DNA of 64,000 bases from Zizania palustris (taxonomy: Eukaryota; Streptophyta; Magnoliopsida; Poales; Poaceae), in contig JAAALK010000289.1 in NCBI GenBank assembly GCA_019279435.1, forward strand, positions 33,237,067 through 33,301,066, given 5' to 3'. Numbering within the stretch: the first letter of the stretch is position 1; each line of letters starts with the position of its first letter. Position numbers and translations under genes: made by a program. This document shows, piece after piece, positions 54,733-64,000 of the stretch. A model generated the notes under the pieces. That model was not told where the DNA came from. It made no database searches and saw only the letters and a list, made by a program, of their open reading frames with translations.

Positions 54733-55256
54733 GTCTCCCTCCACCTCCCCCTCACGGCTGCCCTCATCGCCTCTATCCTCCCGCTCCTTCCCCTGGAAAC
54801 GACAAATCCGCAAGTAAACACAACGACACACCGGCTGAAGAGAGAGAGAGAGAGAGAGAGATACGGTGAAGTATTACGGGTCGGGACGACGACGAGTGCA
54901 TTCCGGCGCCGGCGGAGGACATGATCGGAGCGGAGGCGGTGGTCGGCGCCGGAAACGACGAGTCCCCTTCTGGGCGACAGGGCGAGAGAGGAGGCGGAGT
55001 CGAGAGAACACGTCATATAAAACATGCGGCCCAAATTACGAAAGCCCGGCCCAACTCAAGGCCCAATATGCCGGCCCAGTGGATTAGCCCATTGGGCCCA
55101 CAGGTCAACCAGTTTGGGTCTAGCTCCATCTCCACCTCTATAAATTCCCTCTCGCCTCGCGCCGCCGCCGCCCACCCACCAGTTCTCGTGCGCGCATCTC
55201 GCTCATCTCTAGGGTTTCCCACCTCTCACCGGCGGCGGAAGGCGAACGCGGCGGCG
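54733..55256. promoter_or_regulatory. Divergent promoter between the zinc-finger gene and RPS29
   Basis: 524 bp. From 55027 to 55102 there are at least five GGCCCA or TGGGCC motifs (Site II elements bound by TCP factors), the last as a palindrome CCCATTGGGCCCA. A TATA (TATAAATT, 55139-55146) and a telo-box-like AGGGTTT (55211-55217) face RPS29. Site II plus telo-box is the usual promoter code for plant ribosomal protein genes. A GA repeat (54838-54861) lies in the leader of the zinc-finger gene. Confidence 0.75.
54838..54861. repeat. (AG)n microsatellite in the divergent promoter
   Basis: About 12 AG units on the plus strand, CT-rich on the strand of the zinc-finger gene, as is common in plant leader sequences. 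Confidence 0.9.
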
Positions 55257-56719
55257 ATGGGGCACTCCAACGTGTGGAACTCCCACCCCAAGAACTACGG
55301 GCCTGGTTCCCGCGTCTGGTATGGCTGCAGCTCCCGCCCGCTCGACCCCTCGTCTATCTCGTTGCCTCTCTAGTTGGTAGCGGTAGTAGCCACTAACCAG
55401 ATCTCGTCGTGATGCGGCGTTGTCGATATATCTATCTACGTGCTCATCTCTGTAAATTGACCAGCGTGTTTAGCTTGATATGGTTTCGATGCTTGGGTTC
55501 GACGATTAATTAACTATCCGGTGCTGAAATCGTATCATCTTGCTAACTTGTACCAGTAAGGTTGAACTTTTACAGCCTACTCTAATTTTTTTAGCTAGTA
55601 TTCTTGGCAAGAAAATTTGGGCTGTTTGGCGTGAACAACATAAAAATCATTAGTGATTTTGGTAGAAAAAAGAGTTCCTTTCAAGAAGATTATAGCTTTT
55701 GTATGTTATTGGCTTGTTTAAATGATATACGTTCGATTTGCAGCCTTGGAAGATTATTCTCTTTGCGTGCTTGTACTGATCCCACATTTTTTGTATTTGG
55801 TAGCCGGGTCTGTGCGAACCCCCATGGACTGATCAGGAAGTACGGGCTCATGTGCTGCAGACAGTGCTTCCGCAGCAATGCCAAGGACATTGGTTTCATC
55901 AAGGTATGCTCTCAGACGAAATTTTGAATTTTCTCCTGTCATGCAATTGTGATTTGCTGTATCTTCATAGACATTAGTTTGTAGGTAAGTTGGTTTATTG
56001 GGTCTAGAGCAGCTGGTACTAAGCTTGTTGATTGCACCTGTTTTAGCTAGATGACATTGGCTATGTTTAAGGGGCTGTTTGGCTCTTGGGGGCTAAAGTT
56101 TAGTCCTATAATGTTTGGATGCTAATTAGAAGAACAAAACCTGAGTTAATTATAAAACTAATTGCAAAACCCCTAGGCTAATTCGTGACATGAATTTATT
56201 AAGCCTAATTAGGTCATGATTTGACAATGCGGTGCTACAGTAAACATGTGCTAACGATGGATTAATTAGACTTAATAAATTTGTCTCGTGAATTAGCACA
56301 GGGGTTTTGCGGTTAGTTTTATAATTAGTTCATGTTTAGTCATGGAACCTGTACCAATATTTACGTACTGTCTCAAATTAATCATGAGATGTTACAATAA
56401 GCTTTGTAACTTCTTTAGCTCATACATTCTATGTATTGTTTGTCTACTCATTTATATTTTGCAACCTATTTTTATTTCATTCAGCATGTTTTTCTTTGGT
56501 TTTAGTTAATGATCTGAGTATGCTACGATGTTCATGAATCTTGACTTATTGTTATATGCTAAGTGTATATTTTGCATTTGAATGTGGCTCCCTTGTAGAA
56601 TCATTGTAAACATCATGTGGTTGTTAATTGGGCTTTCTATTACTTTAGCTTGCCCATCTTGCCACTCAGTAATAAAAAAACTAATGATCATTATTCTACT
56701 TTTGTTGCAGTACCGCTGA
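55257..56719 (+). CDS. RPS29: 40S ribosomal protein S29 (uS14 family), 56 aa
   Basis: Three exons: 55257-55318, 55804-55903 and 56711-56719 (62+100+9 nt), with GT...AG introns. The protein begins [19 protein letters not shown] and ends GFIKYR at TGA. Its zinc site is C-x2-C...C-x2-C (CRVC, then CCRQC), as in all eukaryotic uS14 proteins. Length is the usual 56 residues. The third exon codes only for Tyr, Arg and stop. The protein sits in the head of the small ribosomal subunit and binds 18S rRNA. The promoter has Site II and telo-box motifs typical of ribosomal protein genes. Intron 2 contains a MITE remnant. No disabling change is seen, so this should be functional. Confidence 0.95.
56070..56345. 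mobile_element. MITE remnant in intron 2 of RPS29
   Basis: Starts AAGGGGCTGTTTGGCTC and contains inverted arms. 'ttataaaactaattgcaaaacccc' on the left mirrors 'ggggttttgcggttagttttataa' on the right, and 'aatttattaagcctaatta' mirrors 'taattagacttaataaatt'. This is the widespread grass hAT-like MITE type. The right end appears truncated. Confidence 0.65.
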
Positions 56720-57113
56720 AAATTAGTCTGGGTTTCTTCAGCCCCTATGCTGGGTGAACAGATGGAGCATTTAATTGAAGCCTTAATTTTAGTTCTAGTA
56801 ATTTAGCTCGTTGTTTGGTAGTCTGAAAACTACTGAGTGATTTTTGTTTCTGACGGTATTTGAATGATGTGGATGTTACCAATGAATTAATCTCATCAAA
56901 AAAGCCTTATATTATACGCGACCCTCTTGTGTCGAGGTATACTATGATTTCCTTTAGATGGTCAAAACTGCCATCGATGGATACGCGGTAAACAAATTTT
57001 TACTTCAAGTGTGCTCTTCTCCATAATTTAGGAAGGACTAGAACGAGCGCTCTATCCATGGAAGAAGTGAATTTAAAATTACTTGATGAGTTTGGGTCAA
57101 CTTGAGGCTGTTG
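56720..57113 (+). other. RPS29 3' UTR and short spacer
   Basis: The first part should be the RPS29 3' UTR. AATGAATTAATCTCATC follows at about 56880. No other gene seen. Confidence 0.5.
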
Positions 57114-57122
57114 GTTGGTCTA

Positions 57123-58143
57123 TGATTTTTTTAAAATAATATTTTTTTTGAAAAAAATTCAAATCTGGTACCTGGTTTAAAAAAATTGCAAAATTAGACC
57201 TCATCAACCGAACGAGGTTGACATTTGCAAAACTAGAACTATTGGCCAAACAAGGCTGACGTGGCTTTAGTTTGGTCGATTTTCTATTAAACGAGTGCCA
57301 CATCAGCTTGGTTCGGTTAACCAATGGCTCTGTCGTGCGCCCTATTGTCATTTCGCACGCCCGCCTTGTGTCTTGCACATGCTCGTGTGCCTCACCCGTA
57401 GCTCGCGAGCCTAGTCACCTTGCCTTTCGTGACCCTTATGCGCTCACCACCGTCGTCTCACCTCCCACGCTCACCCTCGTGGCGGACGCTTGCACGCCCA
57501 CCGACTCGTGCCCTCTTGCTCATCGCCTTGCCTCCTATGACCTCCGCCTGTGTGCACGCCGCCACCGCCTCGCCTCCTGTGCCCTCTACTCATCGCCTTG
57601 CCTCCTATGACCTCCGCCTGTGCGCATGCCGCCACTGCCTCGCCTCCCGTGCCCACTGCCTCGCGCCCTTCACCCGTCGCCTCGTCTCCCATGCCTGCCC
57701 TTGTGCCAGTTGCTCGCACGCATTAAATTGAGGTGGTGAGCCGAGGCGCCAGCGTGCGGGCACAACAGGCGGCAGCGGTTGGCGTACGTGGACAGGCGGG
57801 AGATGAGGCGACGGTGGGCCGAAGAGCGAGCGGACAAGGCGGCGGGGCCAGGGCACGCGGGCTGGGGCGCGCGACACGACAGTAGGATGTGGGGGCGCAC
57901 GGTGCGGCGAGGCATGGCTGGTTCGGCCATTGGTTAGCCGAACCAGGCTGACGTGGCCTGGTTCGGCCGACCAACGACCAAACTAGGTCGACGTGGCACT
58001 CGTTCAACAGATCATCGATCGAACTAGAGCCACGTCAGCTTGGTTCAGCCGATGGTTTGCTGACGGGGTCTTGTTTTGCAATTTTTTCAAACAGGGTACC
58101 AGATTAGAAATTTTTTCAATAAAAAATATTATTTTAAAAAATC
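57123..58143. mobile_element. Mutator-like element with GC-rich cargo
   Basis: A 9-bp duplication GTTGGTCTA flanks it (57114-57122, 58144-58152). The left arm TGATTTTTTTAAAATAATA mirrors the right end (tattattttaaaaaatc), and the inverted match continues inward with 'gccacatcagcttggttcgg' and its mirror. Between the arms lies a strongly GC-rich segment (about 57330-57910) with an internal duplication of a 68-bp unit (57530-57597 against 57598-57660). No transposase is present. GC-rich cargo inside Mutator-like ends is the pattern of Pack-MULEs, but I recognise no parent gene. The outer bases resemble the element at 6653-10396. Confidence 0.8.
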
Positions 58144-58152
58144 GTTGGTCTA

Positions 58153-59885
58153 CTAATAACATGAGTAGGCAAACATGAATACTAAGTTCTAAAAAACAAA
58201 GCTATTCTTTAGCTATATGTTTTGTACATAGACTATGTAGAACACTTAATGCAACACACCTCAACGCAAAAGTAAGTACGTAGCACCGATTGTATGGACA
58301 ACACATATTTGATTGGTCTAGGTTCACTTCTAAAATCCCTGACGGACCACACAACAATTGATACCTCGATTATGGGATGGTGGGAGCATATCGTCTTAAA
58401 ACCAGGTTAACCAAAGAAAGCAACGTCCTCGTCCTCCTTAGTAATCCTTGTGACCTCGAAAATTTGGAATAAATGAAATGCTAATATCTTTTGACACATC
58501 GATTCTAGTTCCCTTGATCTTGTTCAAAAGATCAAAGAGGATGTAATATCTTGGTACGAGGCAAGAGCAAATTGTTTGCTGGCGTTTAGCTAGTTCTTCC
58601 TCACCACCTCTTGCCTCCTTTTCTTTCGCCCGTCTGTTAAATCTTACTCTTTTAATCAATGAATCCGACAATTCTCTTGCCATATCTTCAAAAAAAAATC
58701 TCAAATCAAATAGCTGACTGTTCGCCCATTTCAGATGGGTATATAGTCCCTACATCAATTTCAAATGGCAACCCCATTTAAGACTCACAGTCCCGATAGA
58801 ACTCTCTTCTGGCCAAGATCCAATGCTCGACCCATCTCTATTGTTGGCCACACTGTTCCATGACATATTTGGCATCAAGATGACCTGCCGGATTGTTGTT
58901 AGATTCCTTCGTTGTACAAGTTTGCCACTCATGAACCATGATCCAACATAAAGCATCGGTACGATATTGCCTTTTGTAACTTATTGCTATAAAATTATAT
59001 AAAAATCATTGAACAATTAGTTAATAATAATTGGATCAGTCTAGGCATGATATATTTCTGACTCCGCCACGACTAATGTCTATAGTGATTTATTTTCCCT
59101 CGTGGAAAATTGTAGAGTCATATTGCCAATAAAAATTATAAGCTTACCTGGTAAGTTCTGACTTTAACCAGCGGTACAAAATTTACAACTAGAAGTACTA
59201 GTATGCATAAAGACTCTATTGTTTGGCCTGCATGATTCACAACATTAGAACATCTCCAAGAAATGCCTTATATGTTTTCTATAGTTAAATTTATGACATT
59301 TCCTGCAAAAACTACACTCCATCAGATTTTTTATTCCATTCCCTATCATATCTCATTCCATACTCTCTCCTCATCGCTCGTATGTAGGGAGCAAAACTCA
59401 TTCCCTATCTCAAATTTTGAATTAATAGATGATTCCATGTTTTCCAATGCACTCGTTATTCTCCATTTAGCATCATTTTATCAATTGCAATTGAAATTCT
59501 AGCAAACACAAGATAAGAAAATGGCCCAAACAAATCATTTATTTTAGTTTTTTTGGATATTTGAGGGTTAAACTGCAATCTATACCAAGCATGTTTATGT
59601 TTTATCCTTATTCACTTATGCTCTTAAACAATTTTATATATATTGTGAATAGATTTGTAATTTAGCTGTTGTTTTAAATAAAAAAAGAATTCAAAAATAT
59701 AAGGAATGAGTTTTAGGGAAGCTGTCGAAGACTGAAGTTGTATAGGGATATAATCTTTTAGGTTCATTCTTTATTCTGTATATGAGAGATATAGGGGATA
59801 AGTTTTAGGAGAACTGTTGGAGATGCTCTTATAAGGAAAACAGAGAAGATAATAATAGTTGATCAGAATGCAGAACATTCAATAC
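58153..59885. other. Interval between the Mutator-like element and the LIM pseudogene
   Basis: Minus-strand frames at 58704-58438 and 58956-58750 have no recognisable domain. I searched this stretch for the missing last exon of the LIM gene and did not see it. The rest is AT-rich non-coding DNA. Confidence 0.4.
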
Positions 59886-61412
59886 CCTCTCAATTGGTAG
59901 ACTGTCTTGTTGCATCCAACATATTTCTCTCTTATGCCAGCAAATGCGCTCGAGACTGCAGTAGCATTCTGCCAAAAAAACAATAATGATATGAAGAACA
60001 GATGTGGTAGCTGACAATGAACATATCTGCTTAGCTCCAGTGCAGGTCCTATAATCTTAGAAAAAAAGTTCAGGACGTGCCAATCAGTTTGACCCTGCAA
60101 CTGAATACGCCATCGGTCGATAGGACGGGACAATCGCGGGCGAAGGCTGATGGGTATCTCCTGAGCGCACATAAAATAGAACATGGAATTAAAGATAACC
60201 TATCGGCTTGTACTCTGATAGAAATAAATAAAACACACCAGATAACATGTCAGTACCGTTAAAATCATCATAATAACAAGATTGGACCTAACCAAGATAG
60301 TACCTAGTCACGATGATCTTAATAATACTTCAGAGTATCAGTCATGTTTTATTTAGATGAACGGTATACAACATGAAGCAGATACAATAGAAAGAGATAT
60401 CAGACTTAACCGATGTAGCCTCAGACTATGATACTTGAATCACATCAATCTAAGAGATCAATCTGATGTAGCCTTAGACTTAGCCAATACACCAGGATAA
60501 TCCGGTGACCACACTGACTCAGCCGATGTGATCGTCGGGTGGCGTGACTCACCTCTTCACCAAAGATCGAAACGATGTAGTCTAGCTACGAGTGCCGAAT
60601 CTCGTCGGGATTAACCTTGGGAAGCCAAGGGTGGCAATGCGCCGAGGAGTAGTTGTTTGTAGGGTTGTTTAGCTTAACTAATTAGATACATATTTATAGT
60701 CCAAAGACTTACCATCCAAGTAATCTACATTGTAAATGATTTTGGATCTTTATCTTTTCTCACTTTTATCTCCATCGACTCCTTTATATCCAGTCACGTT
60801 ATACACATCATGGACGGGCTTCTTTGACCATCTTTGACCAGATCTCTTTGACTTCTGTAGACCGTGCGACATCTATAGTAGGCCTGGGCTTTACTAAATC
60901 TTAGCATCAACAACAAGAGATGAACAATATTGCTCAGATGCATGCAGTTTTGAGGGGGGACTGCTTATGTATCTATGTGGTAGGAAATCATAACAAGTGT
61001 AATTGTACAAGATAAAATTCAAGATATTTCTAACCTCACTCTCAATTGTTCTTTCTGGCCTGACAACCTTTGGAGTTCCTAAAACATTGCAGGTGAGGAT
61101 GCTGAAGTCAGTCTCAAGAATCACTGAACCTCTACATTTCACTGGGAGGAGTGGTCAATACCTTCAAAGTTCTTATCTAGACTTCCAATCCTTTTGAACA
61201 GTTGATAAAAGTGAGGCATGCAGTAGAGCACTCCTTCGAACGAGTTGTAGTATGCAATCTGCATCACCCAGAAATGTCAAAGAAAGCTCAAGAACAAGTG
61301 TAACAGTTGGAGAAAGTGAGACCTTGATGTCGGCGGTGAGCTTGTTTACCCTATATAGTGTCTTGTCGCACGCTGTGCACTTGGTTGCCATCCCCTGAAA
61401 GGAAGTCGCCAT
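59886..61412 (-). pseudogene. Plant LIM-domain (WLIM-type) gene fragment, decayed
   Basis: Exons on the minus strand: 61412-61323, 61258-61162, 61078-61035 and 59968-59886. Exon 1 begins MATSFQGMATKCTACDKT, the hallmark start of plant WLIM proteins, and holds the first C-x2-C. Exon 2 reads YYNSFEGVLYCMPHF and LFKRIGSLDKNFE. Exon 3 reads GTPKVVRPERT. Exon 4 reads SSAFAGIREKYVGCNKTVY. WLIM proteins bind and bundle actin and may enter the nucleus. Defects: the part of LIM domain 1 that should carry H-x-x-C...C-x2-C between exons 1 and 2 is absent. One base is missing near the end of exon 4. The final exon with the rest of LIM domain 2 is not found. The intron before exon 4 carries a 0.87-kb repeat. 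Exons 1-3 still splice in frame, so decay may be recent. Confidence 0.75.
60041..60912 (-). repeat. Dispersed repeat, solo-LTR-like (copy 2), in an intron of the LIM gene
   Basis: Starts TGCAGGTCCTATAATCTTAG and ends TTAGCATCAACA. It aligns by eye with 32240-33307, about 200 bp shorter. It has the same TG...CA ends and no target duplication that I can see. Confidence 0.55.
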
Positions 61413-61934
61413 TGTCTCCCTCACTCCCTCTAGCGGCACTACACCTAGAACCTTGAGCTTCTTACAGTTATAAGGGAATGGATATTGATTTTGGATTTGG
61501 GGGAACAACAAGAACACATGTACCCATTGTTATATATTACAACACTCTCCTTCAAGATGGGAAAAATATATCTATCATGTCCATCTTGTTACATATGGAT
61601 TTGCTATAACTAGGACCTAATCCTTTTGTTAAATAATCAGCTAGTTATTCACATGATTTAATATACTCAAGCCTGAGTACTCCACTATCAATCTTCTACT
61701 TGATAAATAATCTATCAATCTCGACATCTTTAGTACGATAATGTTGAACATAATTGTTAGCAATGTTAATGGCTGACTTGTTATCATAATATGCAATGCT
61801 ACGGTATCATTCCTTAACACCTTAAGTTCAGATAAGAGGTTCTTCATCCACAACAGCTCACCCAAACTTAAAGCCATGGCTCTATACTCAGCCTCTGCAG
61901 TTGATCGAGCTACAACTGTTTGCTTCTTACTTAT

Positions 61935-62207
61935 TTAAGAGAGAAGATTACCTCCAACAAACACATAATACCCTGATGTAGACCTTCTATCATCCACACT
62001 GCTTGTCCAGTTAGCATCACAATACCCTTCTACATTTAAATGTATATTCTTTCTGAACCATAAGCCATTCCCAGGAGTCCCCTTGAGATATATCAACATC
62101 CTATAAACGACATCCAAGTGACTTGCTTTGGGATCATGCATATACCTACTAACTACACTCATTGCATATGAGATGTTGGGCCTATATGACACTAATAAAT
62201 TAAGCAT
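61935..62207 (-). pseudogene. RNase H segment of the degenerate copia pol
   Basis: Ninety codons with SYRPNISYAMSVVSRYMHDP, then EGYCDANWTSSVDDRRSTSGYYVFVGGN. The catalytic D of the DANW motif is present. It is disconnected from neighbouring pol pieces by stops. Confidence 0.8.
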
Positions 62208-62718
62208 CCGACTAGCATTTGATATGCCTCCTTGTTTATAGGATCACCCGATTGGAAAATAATTGATGATTTTTATCAATAGGTGTAGCACTTGGGCAAC
62301 ACTCAAGCAATCATATTTATGTCAACAAATCAAGGACATACTTCCTTTGAGATGGAACTATTCCCTTTGATGATCTTGCAATCTCAATCCCAAGGAAATA
62401 TCGAAAATGTTCAAGATCCTTCACTTCAAAGTTCTTATTCAATCTTTCCTTTAGGAATTTGATCTCTATATCATCTCTAGTGATTACTATATCATCAACA
62501 TATACAGCTAAGATGGCAATGTATGGTCCCTTGTGTCTGTAAAAGACTATATGATCTCCATTACATTGAGAATATACGATATTGCAAACTGCCTGCTTGA
62601 AACTATCAAACCATTAACGTGGGGATTGCATCAACACATACAAAGATTTTTTGAGTTTGCATACCTTCCCAACCATTGGACTATTGTAAAATCCTTGAGA
62701 CATTTACATATAGGCCTC

Positions 62719-62910
62719 CTATTGTAGATCATCATGAAGGAATGCGATTTTCACATCTAGTTGATGAAGATGCCATTCAAAATTAATAATACAAGATACT
62801 AAACTTCTCACTATACTCATCTTTGCCACAGGAGTAAACGTTTCATCATAGTCAATTCCATATGTTTGACAATAATCTTTTGCAACTAATCTAACCTTGT
62901 ACCTTTCCAC
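62719..62910 (-). pseudogene. Reverse transcriptase segment of the degenerate copia pol
   Basis: Sixty-three codons with RLVAKDYCQTYGIDYDETF and LDVKIAFLHDDL, the N-terminal fingers and first catalytic D region of copia RT. The YVDD region lies further left near 62490 (plus-strand 'atcatcaacatata') but in a broken frame. Confidence 0.8.
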
Positions 62911-63675
62911 CTTCCCTTTGGGAGTCTATTTTGTTGTAAAGACCCATTTACATCCCACTGCTCTTTTTCCTTGTGGAATTTTCACAAGTTCCCATGTCTT
63001 TTTTTCTCGAGGGCATGTAGATCTTCTTTCATAGCATCTTTCCACTTTGGGTCTTGCTTTGCACACCTACAATCCTTTGGAATTGGCACTGTATGTAATG
63101 ATGCAATAAATTTTTTCTATGATGATGAAATATGAGAATATAAAATATAGTTTGCAATATCATGTCTAGAACTACGATGTTCAAAACCAAGGTGTATAGG
63201 TGGTTTCCCGGTATTGAGCCTAGTCTCCTTACACTGTGCAAAAGGTAATTCTGCATGTTCAAGGATAGGAAAATATTGTCAGTTGTCTCAGGGATCAAGG
63301 GGATAGAAGTAGAAGGGCTTGGTGAGGAGTCTGGGACTAGATGCTTAGGCTATTATGGCTTTTCAACATGTTGTTTAACCAATTCCTGACATTGATCCCC
63401 CTTATTCCTATTTCTTCTTTGATAAACTATCACTTCCCCTTGTTGTAATTCTTCCACTCACTTCATGGGACATAGAACAACCCCAACAACTACTTCATCA
63501 TAGTCATCATCCTCATCTTTCTCATGAACAATGTCACATGTCTCAGTCTCATTAACCTTACCAGCAGAACATGGAATAGTTCCAATAATCACCATTTGTT
63601 CCTTTTCACCCCCTTTTCCTTATGGACATCAACTTGAACTATCTCCCCCTCTTGACTATCAATCTCAATGACAGT

Positions 63676-63903
63676 TTAGAATTCATCTAAAAATTTATCA
63701 AGGTCTCCTCTACATATATAGTAGGGTTCTGACTCTCGAAATATCACATCCATACTCACAAATAGTTTCCTTCCTACAGGATCCCAACATTTATACCCCT
63801 TCTGATTGGAAGCATAGCCAACAAATACACACTTCATTGCATGTGGATCCAATTTACCAACAGAAGGCCAATGGTCTCTAACAAAGCATGTACAACCAAA
63901 CAC
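63676..63903 (-). pseudogene. Integrase C-terminal segment of the degenerate copia pol
   Basis: Seventy-five codons with FGCTCFVRDHWPSVGKLDPHA, KCVFVGYASNQKGYKCWDP and FVSMDVIFRESEPYY, the conserved GKGGY-like module after the DDE core of plant copia elements. Confidence 0.8.
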
Positions 63904-64000
63904 TTTAGGGGGACTTTAAATTCTTGCTTGCTAAACAAAAGTTTTGCTGGTGACTTCATTCCAAGTATTCTAGATGGCATGCGATTAATAAGATACCTAG

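Larger units (their letters stand above)
61547..64000 (-). mobile_element. Degenerate Ty1/copia element, 3' part, runs off the right edge
   Basis: On the minus strand, from right to left: an integrase C-terminal region (63903-63676: FGCTCFVRDHWPSVGKLDP, GYASNQKGYKCW), reverse transcriptase start (62910-62719: KVRLVAKDYCQTYGIDYDETFTPVAKMS), RNase H (62207-61935: YCDANWTSSVDDRRSTSGYYVF) and the end of pol (61877-61641: MALSLGELLWMKNLL). Many stops and frameshifts separate them. A polypurine tract on the minus strand (GAAGGAGAG at about 61547-61555) is followed by TGTTGTAATATATAAC at 61546, which looks like the start of a 3' LTR. If so, the LTR would run to lower coordinates into the leader of the LIM gene, but its other end is not clear. 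Confidence 0.8.

Overview
The window is nuclear DNA from a grass-type (Poaceae-like) plant genome. Support comes from genes with GT-AG introns, abundant Stowaway-type MITEs flanked by TA, CACTA transposons with TNP2 and Ulp1-type genes, a Sirevirus-type Ty1/copia element and a Tat-lineage Ty3/gypsy element. I could not identify the species. Only two host genes look intact. They are a divergent pair: a 146-residue UBP-type zinc-finger protein (minus strand, 53168-54732) and ribosomal protein S29 (plus strand, 55257-56719). They share a 524-bp promoter carrying several GGCCCA (Site II) motifs, a telo-box and a TATA box.

Left part (1-11.9 kb). This is mostly intergenic DNA with Stowaway-like MITEs (2003-2118, 5228-5444) and a long-TIR element (4061-5043) with a second MITE nested in it. 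A Mutator-like element spans 6653-10396 with a 9-bp target duplication. Each of its arms contains a tRNA-Lys-like sequence. The right-hand tRNA copy was split by a CACTA element (7075-10034, TSD AGT) that carries a decayed gene with two B3-type DNA-binding domains.

Middle part (11.9-47.3 kb). A large CACTA element lies on the minus strand (about 33.66 kb to 11.89 kb) and has two decayed genes, TNP2 and a second gene with a Ulp1-like end. A complete 11.5-kb Tat-lineage gypsy element (18231-29707, TSD CGATT, LTRs differing at 2 of 495 sites) sits inside TNP2. It encodes a gag-pol with two RNase H domains on the plus strand and a four-exon antisense gene with its own TATA box on the minus strand. 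A third CACTA element (34464-47347, TSD TAC) is a deletion derivative of the B3-carrying type. It was split by a complete 10.9-kb Sirevirus-type copia element (34702-45599, TSD CTAAT) whose 2015-bp LTRs look identical. In that copia element gag and pol are in one frame, separated by a single UAG.

Right part (47.3-64 kb). After quiet DNA with two more Stowaway MITEs come the divergent host gene pair, a 1.0-kb Mutator-like element with GC-rich cargo (57123-58143, TSD GTTGGTCTA), the remains of a plant LIM-domain gene (59886-61412) with a 0.87-kb repeat inserted in an intron, and a degenerate copia element that runs off the right edge.

The nesting gives a relative order of events. CACTA elements came first. 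The Tat element then entered TNP2 (age about 0.1-0.2 million years if a rate of 1.3e-8 per site per year applies). The Sirevirus insertion is the youngest. All reading was by eye, without alignment or database search.
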